Source of the DNA: Apostichopus japonicus
Taxonomy: Eukaryota; Echinodermata; Holothuroidea; Aspidochirotida; Stichopodidae
NCBI RefSeq assembly: GCF_037975245.1
Contig: NC_092564.1
Coordinates: forward strand, 16,942,984-17,006,983
DNA: 64,000 nt
Direction of reading: 5' to 3'
Position 1 is the stretch's first letter. Every line of letters starts with the position of its first letter. Below, piece after piece: positions 10,320 through 23,245 of the stretch. A program made the position numbers and the translations under genes. A model generated the notes under the pieces. That model was given only the letters and a program-made list of their open reading frames with translations. It made no database searches and was not told the DNA's origin.

Positions 10320-12349
10320 GGCAAAATACTTATTTCTAACTATATGTCAATTCTACAAAGAGACAAACCCTTTGATTGCCTATATATATTTAACCGGCAG
10401 CACACCAACTAAATACCGAAATGCTATAGTCTTGTTTTTGTGTGTGTGCTATTCGCGACTCTACACAATATTATCGAATAAACAGTTGAATCGTTTAAGT
10501 TGGCTAAAAACGTCTCTGGTTACGGAAGCCTTTAAAATACCGTTAAATTGTTAGTACATAACCGGATGAGACGTTAAACCATAGGTTGAATAATTTAAAT
10601 GGACTGATATCACTTATTATATGTCAGTTCACAGAAAAATGACGAGAGTGGGAAAACCAGACTATTTATTGGTAATACCAATGATAAAAATGTCATCGTC
10701 TGATTTAAAGAAAAAGTTCGGTTGCTGAAAGTTGATTGCTTCGCAAATACTAATGGATATTTTCTGCATCACTAAGTCAAAACCGCATCCTCATAACGTT
10801 TTGTACGGCGAAGAAATGATATTTTTATATATTTTTTAATATTATGTCTGGTATAATAGCGGAGTAATTGATTTCATCATAATTTACTTATTTACTTCAC
10901 TTATAATATAGGACTAAATGTCAAGTTACTTAAAGGGTGACGTTTTATTGAATGTTAAATATAATCATAGACATTGATATGTTTTACGTGCCTTGCACAC
11001 ACTGATACCTTACAGGGTAAAGTTATAAGTAAGACTGAATTGGCTTACAAAACTGCCATATATACACGAGCTAAAGGACATGTCACGTTTATTCAATCAA
11101 AACTTAATGTTTCTGTCACAAGAAAGCCTGACGGCAGCCAATCACACTCTATATACGTTTAAGAGTATTTACACACATCTACATATGATTCATGACACTA
11201 TGAGTGTTTGATATGTAGTCTCCAACGAACAGCGTGGATTTTACATTGTCTGTCTCTGGAACGATCCCTTTCATGGACACATTGCTCCTCACTGGTCTTA
11301 ATTACTCTCGGAAATCCCAGAAAATAGAGTTACATTACGTGGAATGACATTTTGGGAATGACTTATAGGAATGGATGACCATGGTGGCGAGGGGGGTGGG
11401 GGAAGGGGAAGATACGTCACTATATACATGAAATTGTTCGTTAACGTTACCAGAGCTCTTCCTTACCACGTACAAGTTCGTGACAAGAAAGTTTGCATTG
11501 TTGTTACGCACTACCGCCCATAACTTGCTAAATATAGTAGACAAAAAAAAGTATAAAAGAAAAAACGCATAAAAGGATCTACTTTGATATTTTGACGACC
11601 TTGGTATGACGAATTCACACTCACTGGAATTGACATTGTTGAAGTCCATAGGTTTGACGTCACTTAACCTATTTCTTTTCAAGGTGTTGGCTAATCCGAG
11701 CTGCCAGAATTGTATAGACAAATTAACAATATATATTATGGCTCTATATGATAACCCCCCACCCCGAAATCTAAGTACAGTACAGTACAGTGAAGGATTG
11801 AACTGAGTGTGGGTGAGGTGACATTTTTCTGAAATAGAATTGAAAATTTCAAACTGATTTTTGCAGCTACTCTTAGTTTTTGGCATAACAAAACCGGCAC
11901 CCAGACAGGACTTGGAAGTGACGGTACTCATTCCGAAAATTCTATAAATTTCTATAAAATCAGCATGTGAGTTACATCCCTCACTTTCAGTCAATTTTTA
12001 AAAAAATTTGCATTCAAATAATTGATCAACTGCAGTTTTCTTTCATCTAAAAATATTCCCTTTTACCCGGTCCCATTCTCCACCCTTCCACACCAACCTG
12101 ATGCTCACTGAGGGGGGAGGAAGAAATATTTTTATATATACAAGTTTGGACGTCAAATAGCGGATTCTAAGGCATTGTCAGACTATAAAATAGGCCTATA
12201 CTTAGATCTGACAGCAAAGTTGTAAAAAAATTGCTTTTGAAGTTTCGTGCGAGGTTGTTCTATATGATGCATGTCATACCTGTCAGATGTATAGGTGTAT
12301 TATCGTGCAGAATTGGCATGCTAAAGTTAACATACTTTTTAAGAAAATG
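10320..12349. other. Intergenic, one long unexplained open frame
   Basis: No gene is recognised. The notable object is a 219-codon minus-strand frame at 11335-11994, long for DNA of this composition. Its product matches no family I know, contains a hydrophobic stretch (FYAFFLLYFFLSTIFSKLW), and lacks an obvious promoter or splice context. A tandem 'gtacagta' doublet sits near 11775. I treat the frame as probably chance. Confidence 0.4.
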
Positions 12350-12523
12350 TCGCCCAGGAAAGAACCTGGGCACGAAAACCAAACTACCGAACGACTGATC
12401 CGCTCTCAACCCCAGTTCCCTTGCATCGGGACTGTGACTGTGTGATCATCGTCGGGTGTGCATCACCATTCCCCTCGAGAGGGAACAGATACTACACATG
12501 ATCTTAGCCAAAAGGCCGAGAAG
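12350..12523 (-). mobile_element. U2 snRNA-headed SINE-like element, copy 1
   Basis: On the minus strand the element opens at 12523 with CTTCTCGGCC TTTTGGCTAA and runs on through the GTGTAGTATCTGTTC branch-recognition region, about 40 nt nearly identical to the 5' end of U2 snRNA. After that it departs completely from U2 (no Sm-site or stem IIa-IV match). The unrelated body contains GATCACACAGTCAC and GGAACTGGGGTTGAGAGCGG and ends in a GCCCAGG-TTCTTT-CCTGGGC hairpin. A second copy at 40661-40817 shares both head and body, so this is a dispersed family and not a U2 gene. It lies about 1 kb upstream of GPATCH4. Confidence 0.75.
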
Positions 12524-13526
12524 TTAATGTAGGTACACTTAAATGGAAATTCAAACCAGGTAGCATATTGAGATCACAGGAACTGTGAAGGTTAAGATAT
12601 AATACCACTGTGCGCCCATGCATGGTGCCTGTCATCGAGGTTAATAAATCTGGATGAACTATCACACAGTAAAAACTCGTTGGTGACTGTACAGTTATGG
12701 TAATTTAAATACGCGGTATGCCTATAGAACTTGATTTTCTTGCATATATTTTGAGGCTACACGGATGATTCATGCTTCTAGTTATCACAGTAGGCACCAG
12801 TACGTATCTATTCTAAATAATTACTCAAAAAGAAAGTAGAAAAATTGCTACGGTACCTTCCATGATATACGTAAACAATTTACTGCAACATTAAATGTAT
12901 GCTGTGTTGGCCGCAAATATGCTAGATACTCAAATAAACTCCACAATTTTTTAGCTCTTTAAAAAACTTGATGCATAAAGAAATCATACCCTTTTCACTG
13001 CCAGGATGAAAATGTTTCTGAATTAATGGTACTATAGCATGACACAAGTAATGCAAGATATGTTAGTAAGGTCACATATCCTATTTTTGAAAGTTTTTTA
13101 TTCTAATATTATTTGCATGGCATTCATAATTTAGTAACAGCCGTTGTTTGATGAGTTTATAACTCAATTTTTAACACAAGCTGTCGTCATTAAATTTGAT
13201 ACAATCATCAGATCTATAATCCATCGAGCGATCTTTATTTTTAAATTTACCATATGGTAACAATTGTAAAAATAATGAAATCAATTTTTCTGATCGAGAA
13301 TATTGCATCCTTCGCGTTCCATAGACATTGAGTTCTTGCGCAATTATGACCACGCTCGTACAGCAAGTGCAATGAATTAAACCAATGTATAGGCTATATC
13401 ACATTACATGATTTTATCAACGTCAAGATCTCATTGCTTTCGGAAATTAGTTTGTTCGGTTTCTGTTCTTCCCTGGGGTTTTGGACGCCAACCTCAGTTA
13501 CATTGAAATATGCGTTGATTTAAAAA

Positions 13527-16500
13527 ATGACTAACTTTGAAAAGTATACTTTCGGCAAAAGACTCTTAGAAAGTCAAGGCTGGACTTCTGGTACTATTTC
13601 AAATATAATTGATACTGTGTCAGTGTGTGTGAACTGTGATAGCCTACTTACACTACAGTGGCCATAGCCACAATGTATTGAGACCTAGTCCTAACAGTAA
13701 CAATATCCTAGTCTTCATCCTCTGTAATATTATATGTGAGGGTAACACTTAAACCTCTAAGTTACATACAGTTATCACCAGTCGGACAAGCCTAGGTTAA
13801 GGCTAACATTTCATTGTTTAGACTACCCCTCTGCCTAGTTAATATAATTAAGTACATATTACTATTATTTCTAATACACTTGTAAGTTGTATAGTAAAGG
13901 CTTCGTAATTGACGCACCCCCGTAATTGACGCACCTTCAATTATAACTAGCAACGATACAGCAGGCCACCTAAACTTTTTGCAGTCAAGCATAATTACAT
14001 ATTCATGAGTTTGAATCCATTTCAGCTATTTGCTGACCAAATTGTGGTTTCTATTAAGCTTTTACCACCCTCCCCCCAGTTTTACACGTATTTTGGACAT
14101 TTGGAAATCTTACTCCCAAAAACTTACCAAAATTATTTCAATATGATACAACTACTCTCTGGGACCTGACCTGTCTGAGCCAAGAGGTTCAGAGCATAGC
14201 AAACAGCATCCAAAGTCAATGGATGTATACTTAGGCCTACTCTACAGTTAGCTTATCGACGAATGTGTCAATTTAGGGGTATGAAAGAACTTGACACAGC
14301 AGACATTTTGTGTTCAAATTCTTCTCAATTGTACGTTGCGTAGGCACAGAACAATAAATATTTTGAGATCATTACATTTGTGAGGAACTACACATATGAA
14401 AAATGCATGCAGTTGAGTGATTTTGATTTTATGTTGACAGACATCGTCAATCCAATCCTTAAGTGCGTCAATTATGAGCCCACCATGCTACTTGTTGTAG
14501 TGGGTAGTAACTGTGAACATTTTCTTTCAATAGTGATTACTGTACTAATCATTCCAGCCGTAAATACCCCTCTCCCGACCATTTAACATATCATGTAAAG
14601 TACTCTATAGCCTAAAGGTAACATGGACTGAACTGCATCCACTAAACAGCTTTGTGTTTGACTGGAATGGAACAAGCTAAGAGCTATACATAAGCTATCA
14701 AATCATTTTAAAATGCTTTAGTTTGGCTGTTCTGTAACCTCCTTTTAACTTGGTGTTGTGTCCTTAATATAGGAACGGAAACAACTTTTTGATGCAAACG
14801 GTATAACCTTGTTTTAATTGGTATGGAGCACACTTTTTAACTGCCAAGTGCTTCCTGTCTTTTACAGTTTAAAGCTATTATTTTAAGCTTAAAATCCAGA
14901 TGAGCTAAAGTTTTAAATTGTGCAGTAAACTTTCAAGCCAAGTTCAGGGAAACTTCCACAACAACTAACAATAACTCTATCAGTCCCAACATAAATTTCT
15001 CCTACACCCCCCTCCCCTGCCCCCCTTCCCCCCACCTTGCCAAATGATTCCATAATGTGCACATTCTACCATTGTGCAGAATACAGTGTAACTGATCGAA
15101 ATAAAATGGTATTGTGAAAATATATTAATATTGAACTGAAGAGTATATGAGTGAAGTATAATTTGTACATATACTGTAGTATCCGGCTTTAGGAATCACA
15201 AATGATTTCGAGTTAGTCAACATCATGTTTGATCTCTAGAGTAAGGCAAATATGTTACCAAAACAGAACTAGTATTGTTCGATACAGGTGACAAATGCCT
15301 ACAGTGGAATAACGACCTTCCTGACCGGTTTTGAACCTCTGGACATACAATCAGCTTCCATAGCCTTGTGGTTAGGGTGTCCACATATAAAGTGGGAGGC
15401 CCGGGTTCGAATCCTATATATATATATATATATATATTGTAAATGCTTTCTCATTAGGTTGACACCTGTCTTCATTGTACTTCAAATTCTTTCAGGTAAG
15501 GGACTCGGGAGGAATGAATCGGGAATTGCAGAGGCCTTAAAACCAAGTCTTAAATTTGATAAAGCAGGGGTAAGTTGACAAATGTTGCCATGTAGCAACT
15601 GTTTGAATTAATTTTGACACATTTGCTACAGTTCACAATTGAAGATGTTGAGAATTATTCAACCTTTTTCAGCATTGTGGAATATTAGATGGCGCCACCA
15701 TTAGAAACTGACGTACAAACTTCTTAGAAGCAAGTGGTACCATTCATTACTCACTGCTACAGTACTGTCCTTAAATCTTCAGAGTTCACAAACAAGTAGT
15801 CGCTGATTGTCTTTCAGGAACTTAGATCAATTGCAATTTTATTTTTGATTTGTTTTGATAAACTGTCCATTTTTAATAATTACAACTTTTACAAGGTATT
15901 TTTGAGATACAGTATATCAACTTCATCCTTACCAAATCTTTAAATTGTTACATATGGGACGTTCAAAGTTGGAAATAAATCTATAAATCTATTTAGCATA
16001 ATCAATTAAATAGCAAAACTTTAAAGCAGTTATCAAAAGTTTACAAAGGATGGGTCATTAACATTCCCAATGTGTCTAAAATTACATTTACTGAATGCAC
16101 TTGTAACTGATAAAACTTCAAATGTCCCTTTTTGTACGTCACACCCATATAATTAACTATAGATGCAAATTATGCACAAGTAATTAGAACCTTAACTTGT
16201 AACATTTCAAGAGATCTCTTTGGGAAATCCAAAACTTCAGACCTACATATTGCTTTAAAGTGATACCTACAGTTCCAGCTATTTGAATGGTTTTTAAATT
16301 TTGAGGTGCAAAGGGGACAAAAGCTTGGATTTGCCCGACTGAACGCTATGCTCCTATAGATCGCATTCACAAATTACAATACTCAAATATTTTGTCTCGT
16401 GTTGGTGAATTTGCTGAGTATGGATATTACTGTCCAACGTGGGCGTAAAATGTTAACAAAGAAAATGTTATACCGTCCTAGTTTAACTGTTAGGTTCCTA

Positions 16501-19500
16501 CAGTATATATCACTGTGTTTATAAATCAGTGTGTGAGTCACCGTAGATACATTAGCCATGGTGTCGGCCCGTACGGTGACTGACTAACTGCCCGAAAAGG
16601 AGATCTACATCGATGGTAAACTTACATAAATTTACAGTAGTTACAGTATGTACACTGATCTTCTACTTCCAACTTTCGCAGTCATTACCTCCCTTTGACA
16701 ATCGTACAGTATACATATATATATATAAATATATAGATAAATATATATATATTAATGAATGTGTAGCAAGTGGTATGACAGATATATAGTAAATAGATAA
16801 AGAACAACACACCAGGAAAATTCCACTTCACGACCGGTTTCGTCCTTTTGGGACTCATCAGGCGAAGGTAGGAATCAGACCCCCGGATCTTGTGTCACAA
16901 ACGGAACCCCCGTTCTAAAAAGAGTGGTTATTCTGTGTATATTGTCATATTCAAAGCATCAGGGGTGCACTCTGGACAATCATAACACTTGGGCTATATG
17001 CCCTCAATGACAGTTACTGATACTACGCCAATTTATACGCATTCACACACTAGTAGAATCACTGTGGTAGAGTGGTACTGACTTCGGTTTGTGAACTAAA
17101 TCCAGGGGTTCGATTCCTACCTATATATGTAGCCCTGCGCTTGTTTGTCAGGTGCTCTTTCTGTAGCTTTAAATTGAACAGCAAAAAGTGCCAAAAATAC
17201 TATTTGGATAAAGAATATAAGATGTCATTTACCGGTAAGCAGGTGCAGTACTACAGAGACCTTTATAACGATATGTGCCCTAAAATGTCTGTTAGGTTTT
17301 TGTGTTAGCAAGTTGAGCCATATTCTCAATAAATTTAACAAACAGGAAGCATATATGCAGTAATAGCACACACTATGAGGAGGTTTGTTTACTTCTGAAC
17401 ACTGATTCACCCACATGTCAACCGTCACCCCACTCCACTTCCCCCCATAACCCCAATCCAACCCTCTCCTCCAAATATGGCGAATATTAGATTTTGCTAA
17501 TTTTGATTCTTCTGTTTCAGGTTGGACATAATAAAGCAGATGACCTTTGCTTTAACTGGTGGGACCATGTCTACAAGAAAGCTGCTAGTAACATCATAGT
17601 GGAGAATTTGGAGGTATAAATTTACATCTTTCAACTGGTACATTTTCTAGGGTAGTCGAAACGAAGATTCAGTACCATTGACATAGTGGTAGTTGAATAA
17701 TATATCGGTTCTTCTTGGAAGCATATAACATTCAAGTTGCTGATTTAAAGGTCTACTGTATGGACCCCAACTATAGCACGCTATCATGGAAAGTTTCTTG
17801 AGATTACGTAATCGACCTGGCTTGTTCATAAACTGAACTAGTCTGCAAGGCCTGCCACATACTTTTTCTTGTATGAGGGTCTTTGTGTGAACGCTGTTAT
17901 GATTAACTACACTGTAGACATGAACATATTTCCACACAGTCTTTACACAATGGCCTAGTAAGAAGCTATGCTGGCTAATCGTTGAGCCAGAGGTCTATTT
18001 ATGACCATGGCAGGTCAATTATGTAATCACAAAACATTCCTAGCTATAGCGTGCTATAATTGGAGCCAATAAAGCAGATCTTTAAGAGGTTAAATTTGCA
18101 ACTGTTTCTATTGCATAAGTTTTCCTAACATATAAAATATCTAGCGCAAAACTTTATAGGCATTTCGTTGAATATTTATGTGTCCCAACTGTTATTTAAA
18201 CCCACGAGACAGTACATCAACATAAATAAAAAATTATGCCAAGCTTTATAATACTCTTGCACAGCAGAAATACAGCCAGTTGGGAACATTTAAAATTCGC
18301 AATGCTTTTACCACTCTATACTGTCCTCCCATATCGTGCTTCAAAGCACTCATACTGACAGTATGAATGGTTCTTAATTGTTAAATCTGATAGTTTGCAG
18401 GATGTCTACGCTGCTCATACTGTCAGTACAAGTGCTTTAAACTATGTCATGAAAGTACAGTCTATAAGAAAAAAAAGTGTGGGTGCAGAAATTATTATAA
18501 TAATAATAATCAGCAGTTATTTTTACGACGCTTCAGCGACCACAAATGTGGGAGAAACCTGGGCTTATGAATTACAACTTACACGTCGGGTGGCTTTCAA
18601 TTAAACATTTGAACTCAAATTTGAAATCTTTTCAATTAAGAAAGTCATTTCAGATGGGAAAAACCGTAGATTGCTCTTGGATGGAAAAACCCACTTTACT
18701 TTGACCGGGCTGGGTATCGAACCCAAAACCTCCCGATTGCTAAGCCGCATTGCTTGAAATGCCACCGGCCACTGGGCCACAGCACCGGCACTTACTGCAA
18801 TTATATCTGACCATACAGTATTTACATATGAACATTTTGTGCAGGCCTAGCTTCAACACACTTATGTGCTTTTATACCATACTGCACTGTATCTAATATC
18901 CTATATGACCTAAGTGAAAACTATACCAAAATTTAGCCCAGGTTTTTGCTTCTCGGTTCTACTTACTTCACATTTAGTGTAATGTACCTACATCTTATAA
19001 TTGTTGCAAGCCGCTGCGGTAACGGTCCACATTCAGCACAGGCCTTTAACACCATCACAGTGTGTTAGATACATGTACTGTGATGTATCGTATTCCATAA
19101 CAAAACATACTGTATACAGTGGACATACAGTGTGCAACTTGTGCCAGATTGCATCTTCTTAATACTTAAATAATAAATATATTCCAAAGTTGTCACTGGT
19201 TGCCCTAGGACACAATGGAAAAGGTGGCATGTTGTTGTTTTTTGGCTTTTTACATATTTACTGCATTGGCCACAATACATCATTGTATTACTGTATGTAA
19301 GCGAACTACTCAGCACAGTGATACTCTGGTACTGTTAAGCATTAAGTCTATCTCTTCTACAGGCTATTACTCTCTGCCACAGGCAAAGAAACAATGATTA
19401 CTTTAAGTTTTGACTAGTTTCTATATTAATGAATCATCTTAAGTTACTAAAACATTCTTTGCTCTGTTTTTTGGCAGGATGGAGTTGAAATGAAGCAAAT

Positions 19501-21715
19501 AGAAGACAATTCAGATTTGATAACCACCAAGAAATGGAAACTAAAGAAAAAGAAGAAGAACAGAAAACAGTCCTCCTTACCAGAGAATAAACCCCTAAAA
19601 TATGGTATATTTATGAAGGTTTGTATATATTTTTTGTTTTGTTTTATGGTGTCTCCACATGAGACAGATGTTCCACCTACCCTGTAAAGAAGAGGAAGGT
19701 AGAAAAAAATCTTGTTAATTATGATTGTTTGTACGATGTATTACCCTTTCCTTTCTAGGATAAAGATGGCACTTCAGATACTGCTCGTTAAATATTGTTG
19801 TACTAGAACACTACCTTTATTATACAAGCTTTGTTTCCAGTATCACTAATCTGTTCATTTCTGCTATGAAAACACAAAAAGACAAAATAACAAAGGAAAC
19901 TGTTCTCATCAAGAGATTGCTGAGTGAAGAAGGTCTGTGCCACCATGTCAGTGGGAGTGACAACACATCCTCTGCTAACAGTGCCTTTCTTGCATTTTGA
20001 GGTCCACAGTCATTTAATCATTTAGAAGGGGAGCAGTAAACGAGGTATAAAAATCTGTTCATTACAGGTCTTCATATAAAGTGTTCTGAAGGGAAAGAGA
20101 GCACCCCAGATAGATTGCTGTCTAATTTCAATTCCTCGAGCATTTTGTCCAGATTCTTTCTCTGATAGAAATTATAACTATCTGAGAAACTGAAATAGTG
20201 GTTTTGTTACGTGACTCGTTTTTTAACTTATTCCTTAAATTATGTTTTGACAGAGTTCAGTCCTCACAAATCATGGAGAGATAAAAGATGAAACAAGTCA
20301 ACCGTACTCTGACGATGACGGTCAAGATGGAGATGATGATGATGAATTGCCTCATCGGGCAGACCTAGATGAAACCCTCCTCAAGGCATGCGAAGGTCGC
20401 ACAGCCCACAAGTAAGAGATACGTTTGGTACATCAGATTCAAGGTGTGAAGGGGAATAATTACTAAGCCTCTTATTAATATTTGCTCCATTCATTTCAGC
20501 CGTGACACATTTTAGAATCAGTTGAAAGTTCCGAAAACAACTTCTGCAAGAAGACCATTTTGTAGTATAGAGACACCAATGAGGTCTGTTGCAAGAAGTT
20601 TTAATAGATGTAGGAGCATGCCACTTTTAAATGGAGAATTATCTACAGGAATTTTGTCTGACTCATGGAACTGCTACTTGTTTTCTTTAAGAAGTGATCA
20701 AAGAATAGTTTAAAATATTGGCAAACTTATATAACGTAATGGCTCCCTACTTAATGCTTGGATAAATTTCATATTTAGTGTGCAGCCCTCTCGACCTTAT
20801 TGCATACAAAAATACTATTGTTATTGTAGTGGTGGTTAAAGGTCATTACATGGCAAGATGTGAATCATAAATTTTGTTGATGAGATACCTTGTTAAGTAC
20901 AGCTTAGGTGAACTTATGTTTAGTGTGTTTATATTGTTTTTTTGTAGCGGTCAAAGATCATTGGAGGTTAACACAGGGCAAACTCTGCAAAAAGAGGAGC
21001 TTAACAATGTGATAACTACCTCAGTGAAGCTTGAACTTTATATAGTATGTGGGTTCACCTATAGTAAGTACAAGAATTCTACCTATTGCTGTCGAGGTCA
21101 AAGGTATTTGAGGTCACCAGACATCAAAGATCATCTGAGGTCAAGATAAAAAGAAAAAACCTTGTAAGGAGGACAGGAGGTCCACAAGAGTGCAAGAACT
21201 TGAGATCTTGTCGGCATTGTTTACAAGTAAAAATGTTCTCATTCGAAATGTGGCAAGGAATCAATATTAGCCAATAATTGGCTTTCTGTTTTCTCTCTGC
21301 TAGGGGTGCTAGGCATGGACTTACTGCAAGTGGAAAGTTAATGAGATTAGAAGCCCAGGAGAATGGAGTTGACATCATCAATTTAGCAGTAGCAGAGAAG
21401 AAGAAAAAGAGGAAGGTACACGACCACGAGATCTCAACTATCCCCAACAGCAAAGATGTAGGAAGGGAAGAACTACTTCAAGAAAGAAAGAAGAAAAAGA
21501 AGAAAATGAACAGAAGTCAAAGTAGAAACAAACTAGAATCCAAGATATCACAGAGTGTGGGAAATGGAGATCATATAGGGCAATGTGGACATTCAGAGGT
21601 TCATGAAGATACAACGAATGTAGTGTTAGAAAATCAAGATGATCATATAAATACAACGAGTGAGAACGTTCGTAAAAAGAAAAAGAAGAAGAAACACAAA
21701 AGAATAAGCAAATGA
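13527..21715 (+). CDS. GPATCH4: GPATCH4, G-patch domain protein 4
   Basis: Six coding exons: 13527-13590, 15496-15569, 17521-17613, 19478-19618, 20254-20411 and 21304-21715, with phases 1,0,0,0,2 consistent and 313 residues in total. The G-patch spans exons 1-3: LESQGWTSGKGLGRNESGI matches the family core GWxxGxGLGR...GI, and VGHNKADDLCFNWWDHVYKK matches the conserved continuation. Exon 5 carries an Asp-rich stretch and then DETLLKACEGRTAHK, strongly like vertebrate GPATCH4 (QACEGRTAHK). Exon 6 starts GARHGLTASGKLMRLEAQE and continues as Lys-rich nuclear/nucleolar-targeting tracts (KKKKKKHKRISK at the C-terminus). Family knowledge: a nucleolar G-patch protein; G-patches bind and activate DEAH helicases. 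The start was chosen because this ATG opens the only frame that splices into the G-patch. It is shorter than the human protein, mainly in the repetitive Lys/Glu tail. Confidence 0.93.
13905..13934 (+). repeat. 15-bp duplicated motif in GPATCH4 intron 1
   Basis: 'cgtaattgacgcacc' occurs twice in tandem here, and 'aattgacgcac' recurs inverted near 14465-14478 ('gtgcgtcaatt'). All copies lie within intron 1. No function is assigned. Confidence 0.6.
15350..15416 (+). repeat. tRNA-like fragment followed by (TA)n
   Basis: An A-box-like 'tagccttgtggttagggtgt' and a B-box 'gggttcgaatcc' are separated by tRNA-like distance, with a CCAC/GTGG stem where the anticodon arm would be. The piece runs directly into a (TA)n tract (15415-15440). 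Lacking a closable acceptor stem, it is a SINE head or tRNA pseudogene and not a functional tRNA. It lies in GPATCH4 intron 1, just upstream of exon 2. Confidence 0.6.
16826..16867 (-). ncRNA. Type I hammerhead ribozyme
   Basis: Read on the minus strand, stem I is CTTCGC (16867-16862) pairing with GTGAAG (16831-16826). The core CTGATGA is followed by stem II GTCC-CAAAA-GGAC, core GAA, and stem III ACCGGT (16838-16833). The cleavage triplet GTC puts the scissile bond between 16832 and 16831. All invariant core bases are present. The loopless, self-complementary six-base stem III is the minimal form known from Penelope-like elements and retrozymes, which usually acts as a tandem dimer. It lies antisense in GPATCH4 intron 2. 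No second copy or reverse transcriptase was seen nearby, so it is probably the terminal remnant of such an element. Confidence 0.9.
17056..17122 (+). repeat. tRNA-like SINE head
   Basis: A-box-like 'gtggtagagtggtactgact' and B-box 'ggggttcgattcc' are in tRNA spacing, and a short TATATA run follows, as at the fragment near 15.4 kb. No acceptor stem closes, so it is most likely a tRNA-derived SINE head. It sits about 190 bp from the hammerhead ribozyme, on the opposite strand. Confidence 0.55.
18489..18790 (-). mobile_element. tRNA-derived SINE (family A), near full length
   Basis: On the minus strand the head contains A-box-like 'gtggcccagtggcc' and B-box 'gggttcgatacc' with an intervening arm. 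Then follow a roughly 200-bp body with 'gaaagccacccgacgtgtaa' and 'ggtttctcccacatttgtgg', and a tail ending 'aataactgctg' plus (ATT)n. The same body end and tail appear on the plus strand at 31104-31222. It is inserted in GPATCH4 intron 3. Confidence 0.82.
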
Positions 21716-23230
21716 CGATATCGTGTAAATAATTTCCATAACATTTAATTTTTGTTATTTAATATTTAAATAATATATGAATGCAAATGAAGGTACAACA
21801 AATACATTATTCAACAACATGGAGCGGCTTTTGTGATAATTGTGTCATCTCTCTTGGTGTGTCATTCCGTTTTGCTTATCATCAAACACCAGGTAACATT
21901 TTGTCATCGCCAGTGAAGGATAGAGATACTTGTTAGCACACTATATAGCTGTTTGTATTTTATTGTGAGTCTGTGAGAAGTAATGTGTCATTCATTCATC
22001 AACAAAGCATTTATTTAATTTATTCTAATTCTAAATTAATTCTAATTTTGCTTGTTATCAGACACAGGAACCTGTTTATCTTCATCCGTGAAGTTACAAA
22101 TAAAGTAATGCACAAGGAGTGTCAGCATTAATTTTAAAGTGCTCACATAATTTTTTACAGAGACCAAAAATATAGCATAAAAAGCCCTCAGAAGAGTATC
22201 CATTTTACTGCTTTTAATGTTATTGCACACATGTCTGGGTATGATGAACTTTTGTCAAATTAAACTACAATTTCATGTTTCTACTCATGATTCTTTTATT
22301 TGTTTTATCGCCAATTGTGTACAATGGGAAAGGAAGTCTCCTATAAAGTCTTAAAAAGACTTAACATGGTAGGAGACTCCCGGGAAGAAAAGAAAAATGC
22401 ACAAATATAAATAATACAGTATATATGTAAGGATTAAATATACAGTACTTATATCCTAATGATGCTGAGATGGATACGTGAATAGATTATATAATACTAG
22501 TACGAGTTAATAAATTCCCTTTTCAAATGTCTGGTGAATGTGGGTTTTGAAGTTATAGACTTCAACTTTTTTGATAGATCAATCCAAATTTGTATTGCTC
22601 TATTACTCATGTTACATAGAATGCTGTACTCCCCTCCTCTCCCCTAACCAGTATACTGCTAAAATCACAAAAGTTATGGAAAGTTTGTACAATAAATCTA
22701 ACTTCCAGTTAGTTTCTACTAGGACACACTGTCCACAAGAATAAACTTAACTAAAACACACACAACTTCATAAAGTAAAATTGATCAAAATACATTAAAG
22801 AGCCAATTTTTTATGCTAAGTTCAACTTGCTAATAACAGGCAACGTCTCAATAAATTATGGCAGGAATTCAGTTTTTGCTCGCGAAAATGTATACGTACT
22901 CTGAAAGACTTCCACAGTACCTGTCCCTGTATTATTTTGATGAAAACTTTGACCTTTGACGCTTTCATTACACCATGGCAATAAACTTTAATTGTCAAGT
23001 GTCATGGCTTCCCTATAAGCAGGTTAAAATCGTACTTCAAAACTAACTCTCAAGTTAAAACAGCTGCTTGAATTTCAATTATTAGTAAAAAAATGCAAAA
23101 ATGTTATTGCACTTCCCTCCAGACTGATAAATGGTCTACACTGGAAATATTGTGCCAATGAGAAAGGTGCAATCAGCTGGTAATTGAAATTATCAATTTT
23201 ACGACACATCCAGCCAAATCCTTCAATTGC
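21716..23230. other. Downstream of GPATCH4; convergent intergenic DNA
   Basis: AATAAA at 22099-22104, about 385 bp past the GPATCH4 stop, is a possible poly(A) signal. An imperfect hairpin lies at 22335-22378 (arms 'agtctccta' and 'taggagact', inner arms 'aagtctt' and 'aagactt'). No coding exon is supported. The Rieske-DUF455 gene ends on the opposite strand at 25014, so the two genes converge. Confidence 0.5.
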
Positions 23231-23245
23231 AAAAGTGGGCCAATG

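Noticed and set aside
12480-12525. A functional U2 snRNA gene
   Set aside because: Only the first 40 nt match U2; the Sm site and the later stem-loops are missing, and the same chimeric body recurs at 40.7 kb.
15350-17122. Functional tRNA genes at 15.35 and 17.06 kb
   Set aside because: A and B boxes are present, but acceptor stems do not close and both run into TA repeats; better explained as SINE heads or tRNA pseudogenes.
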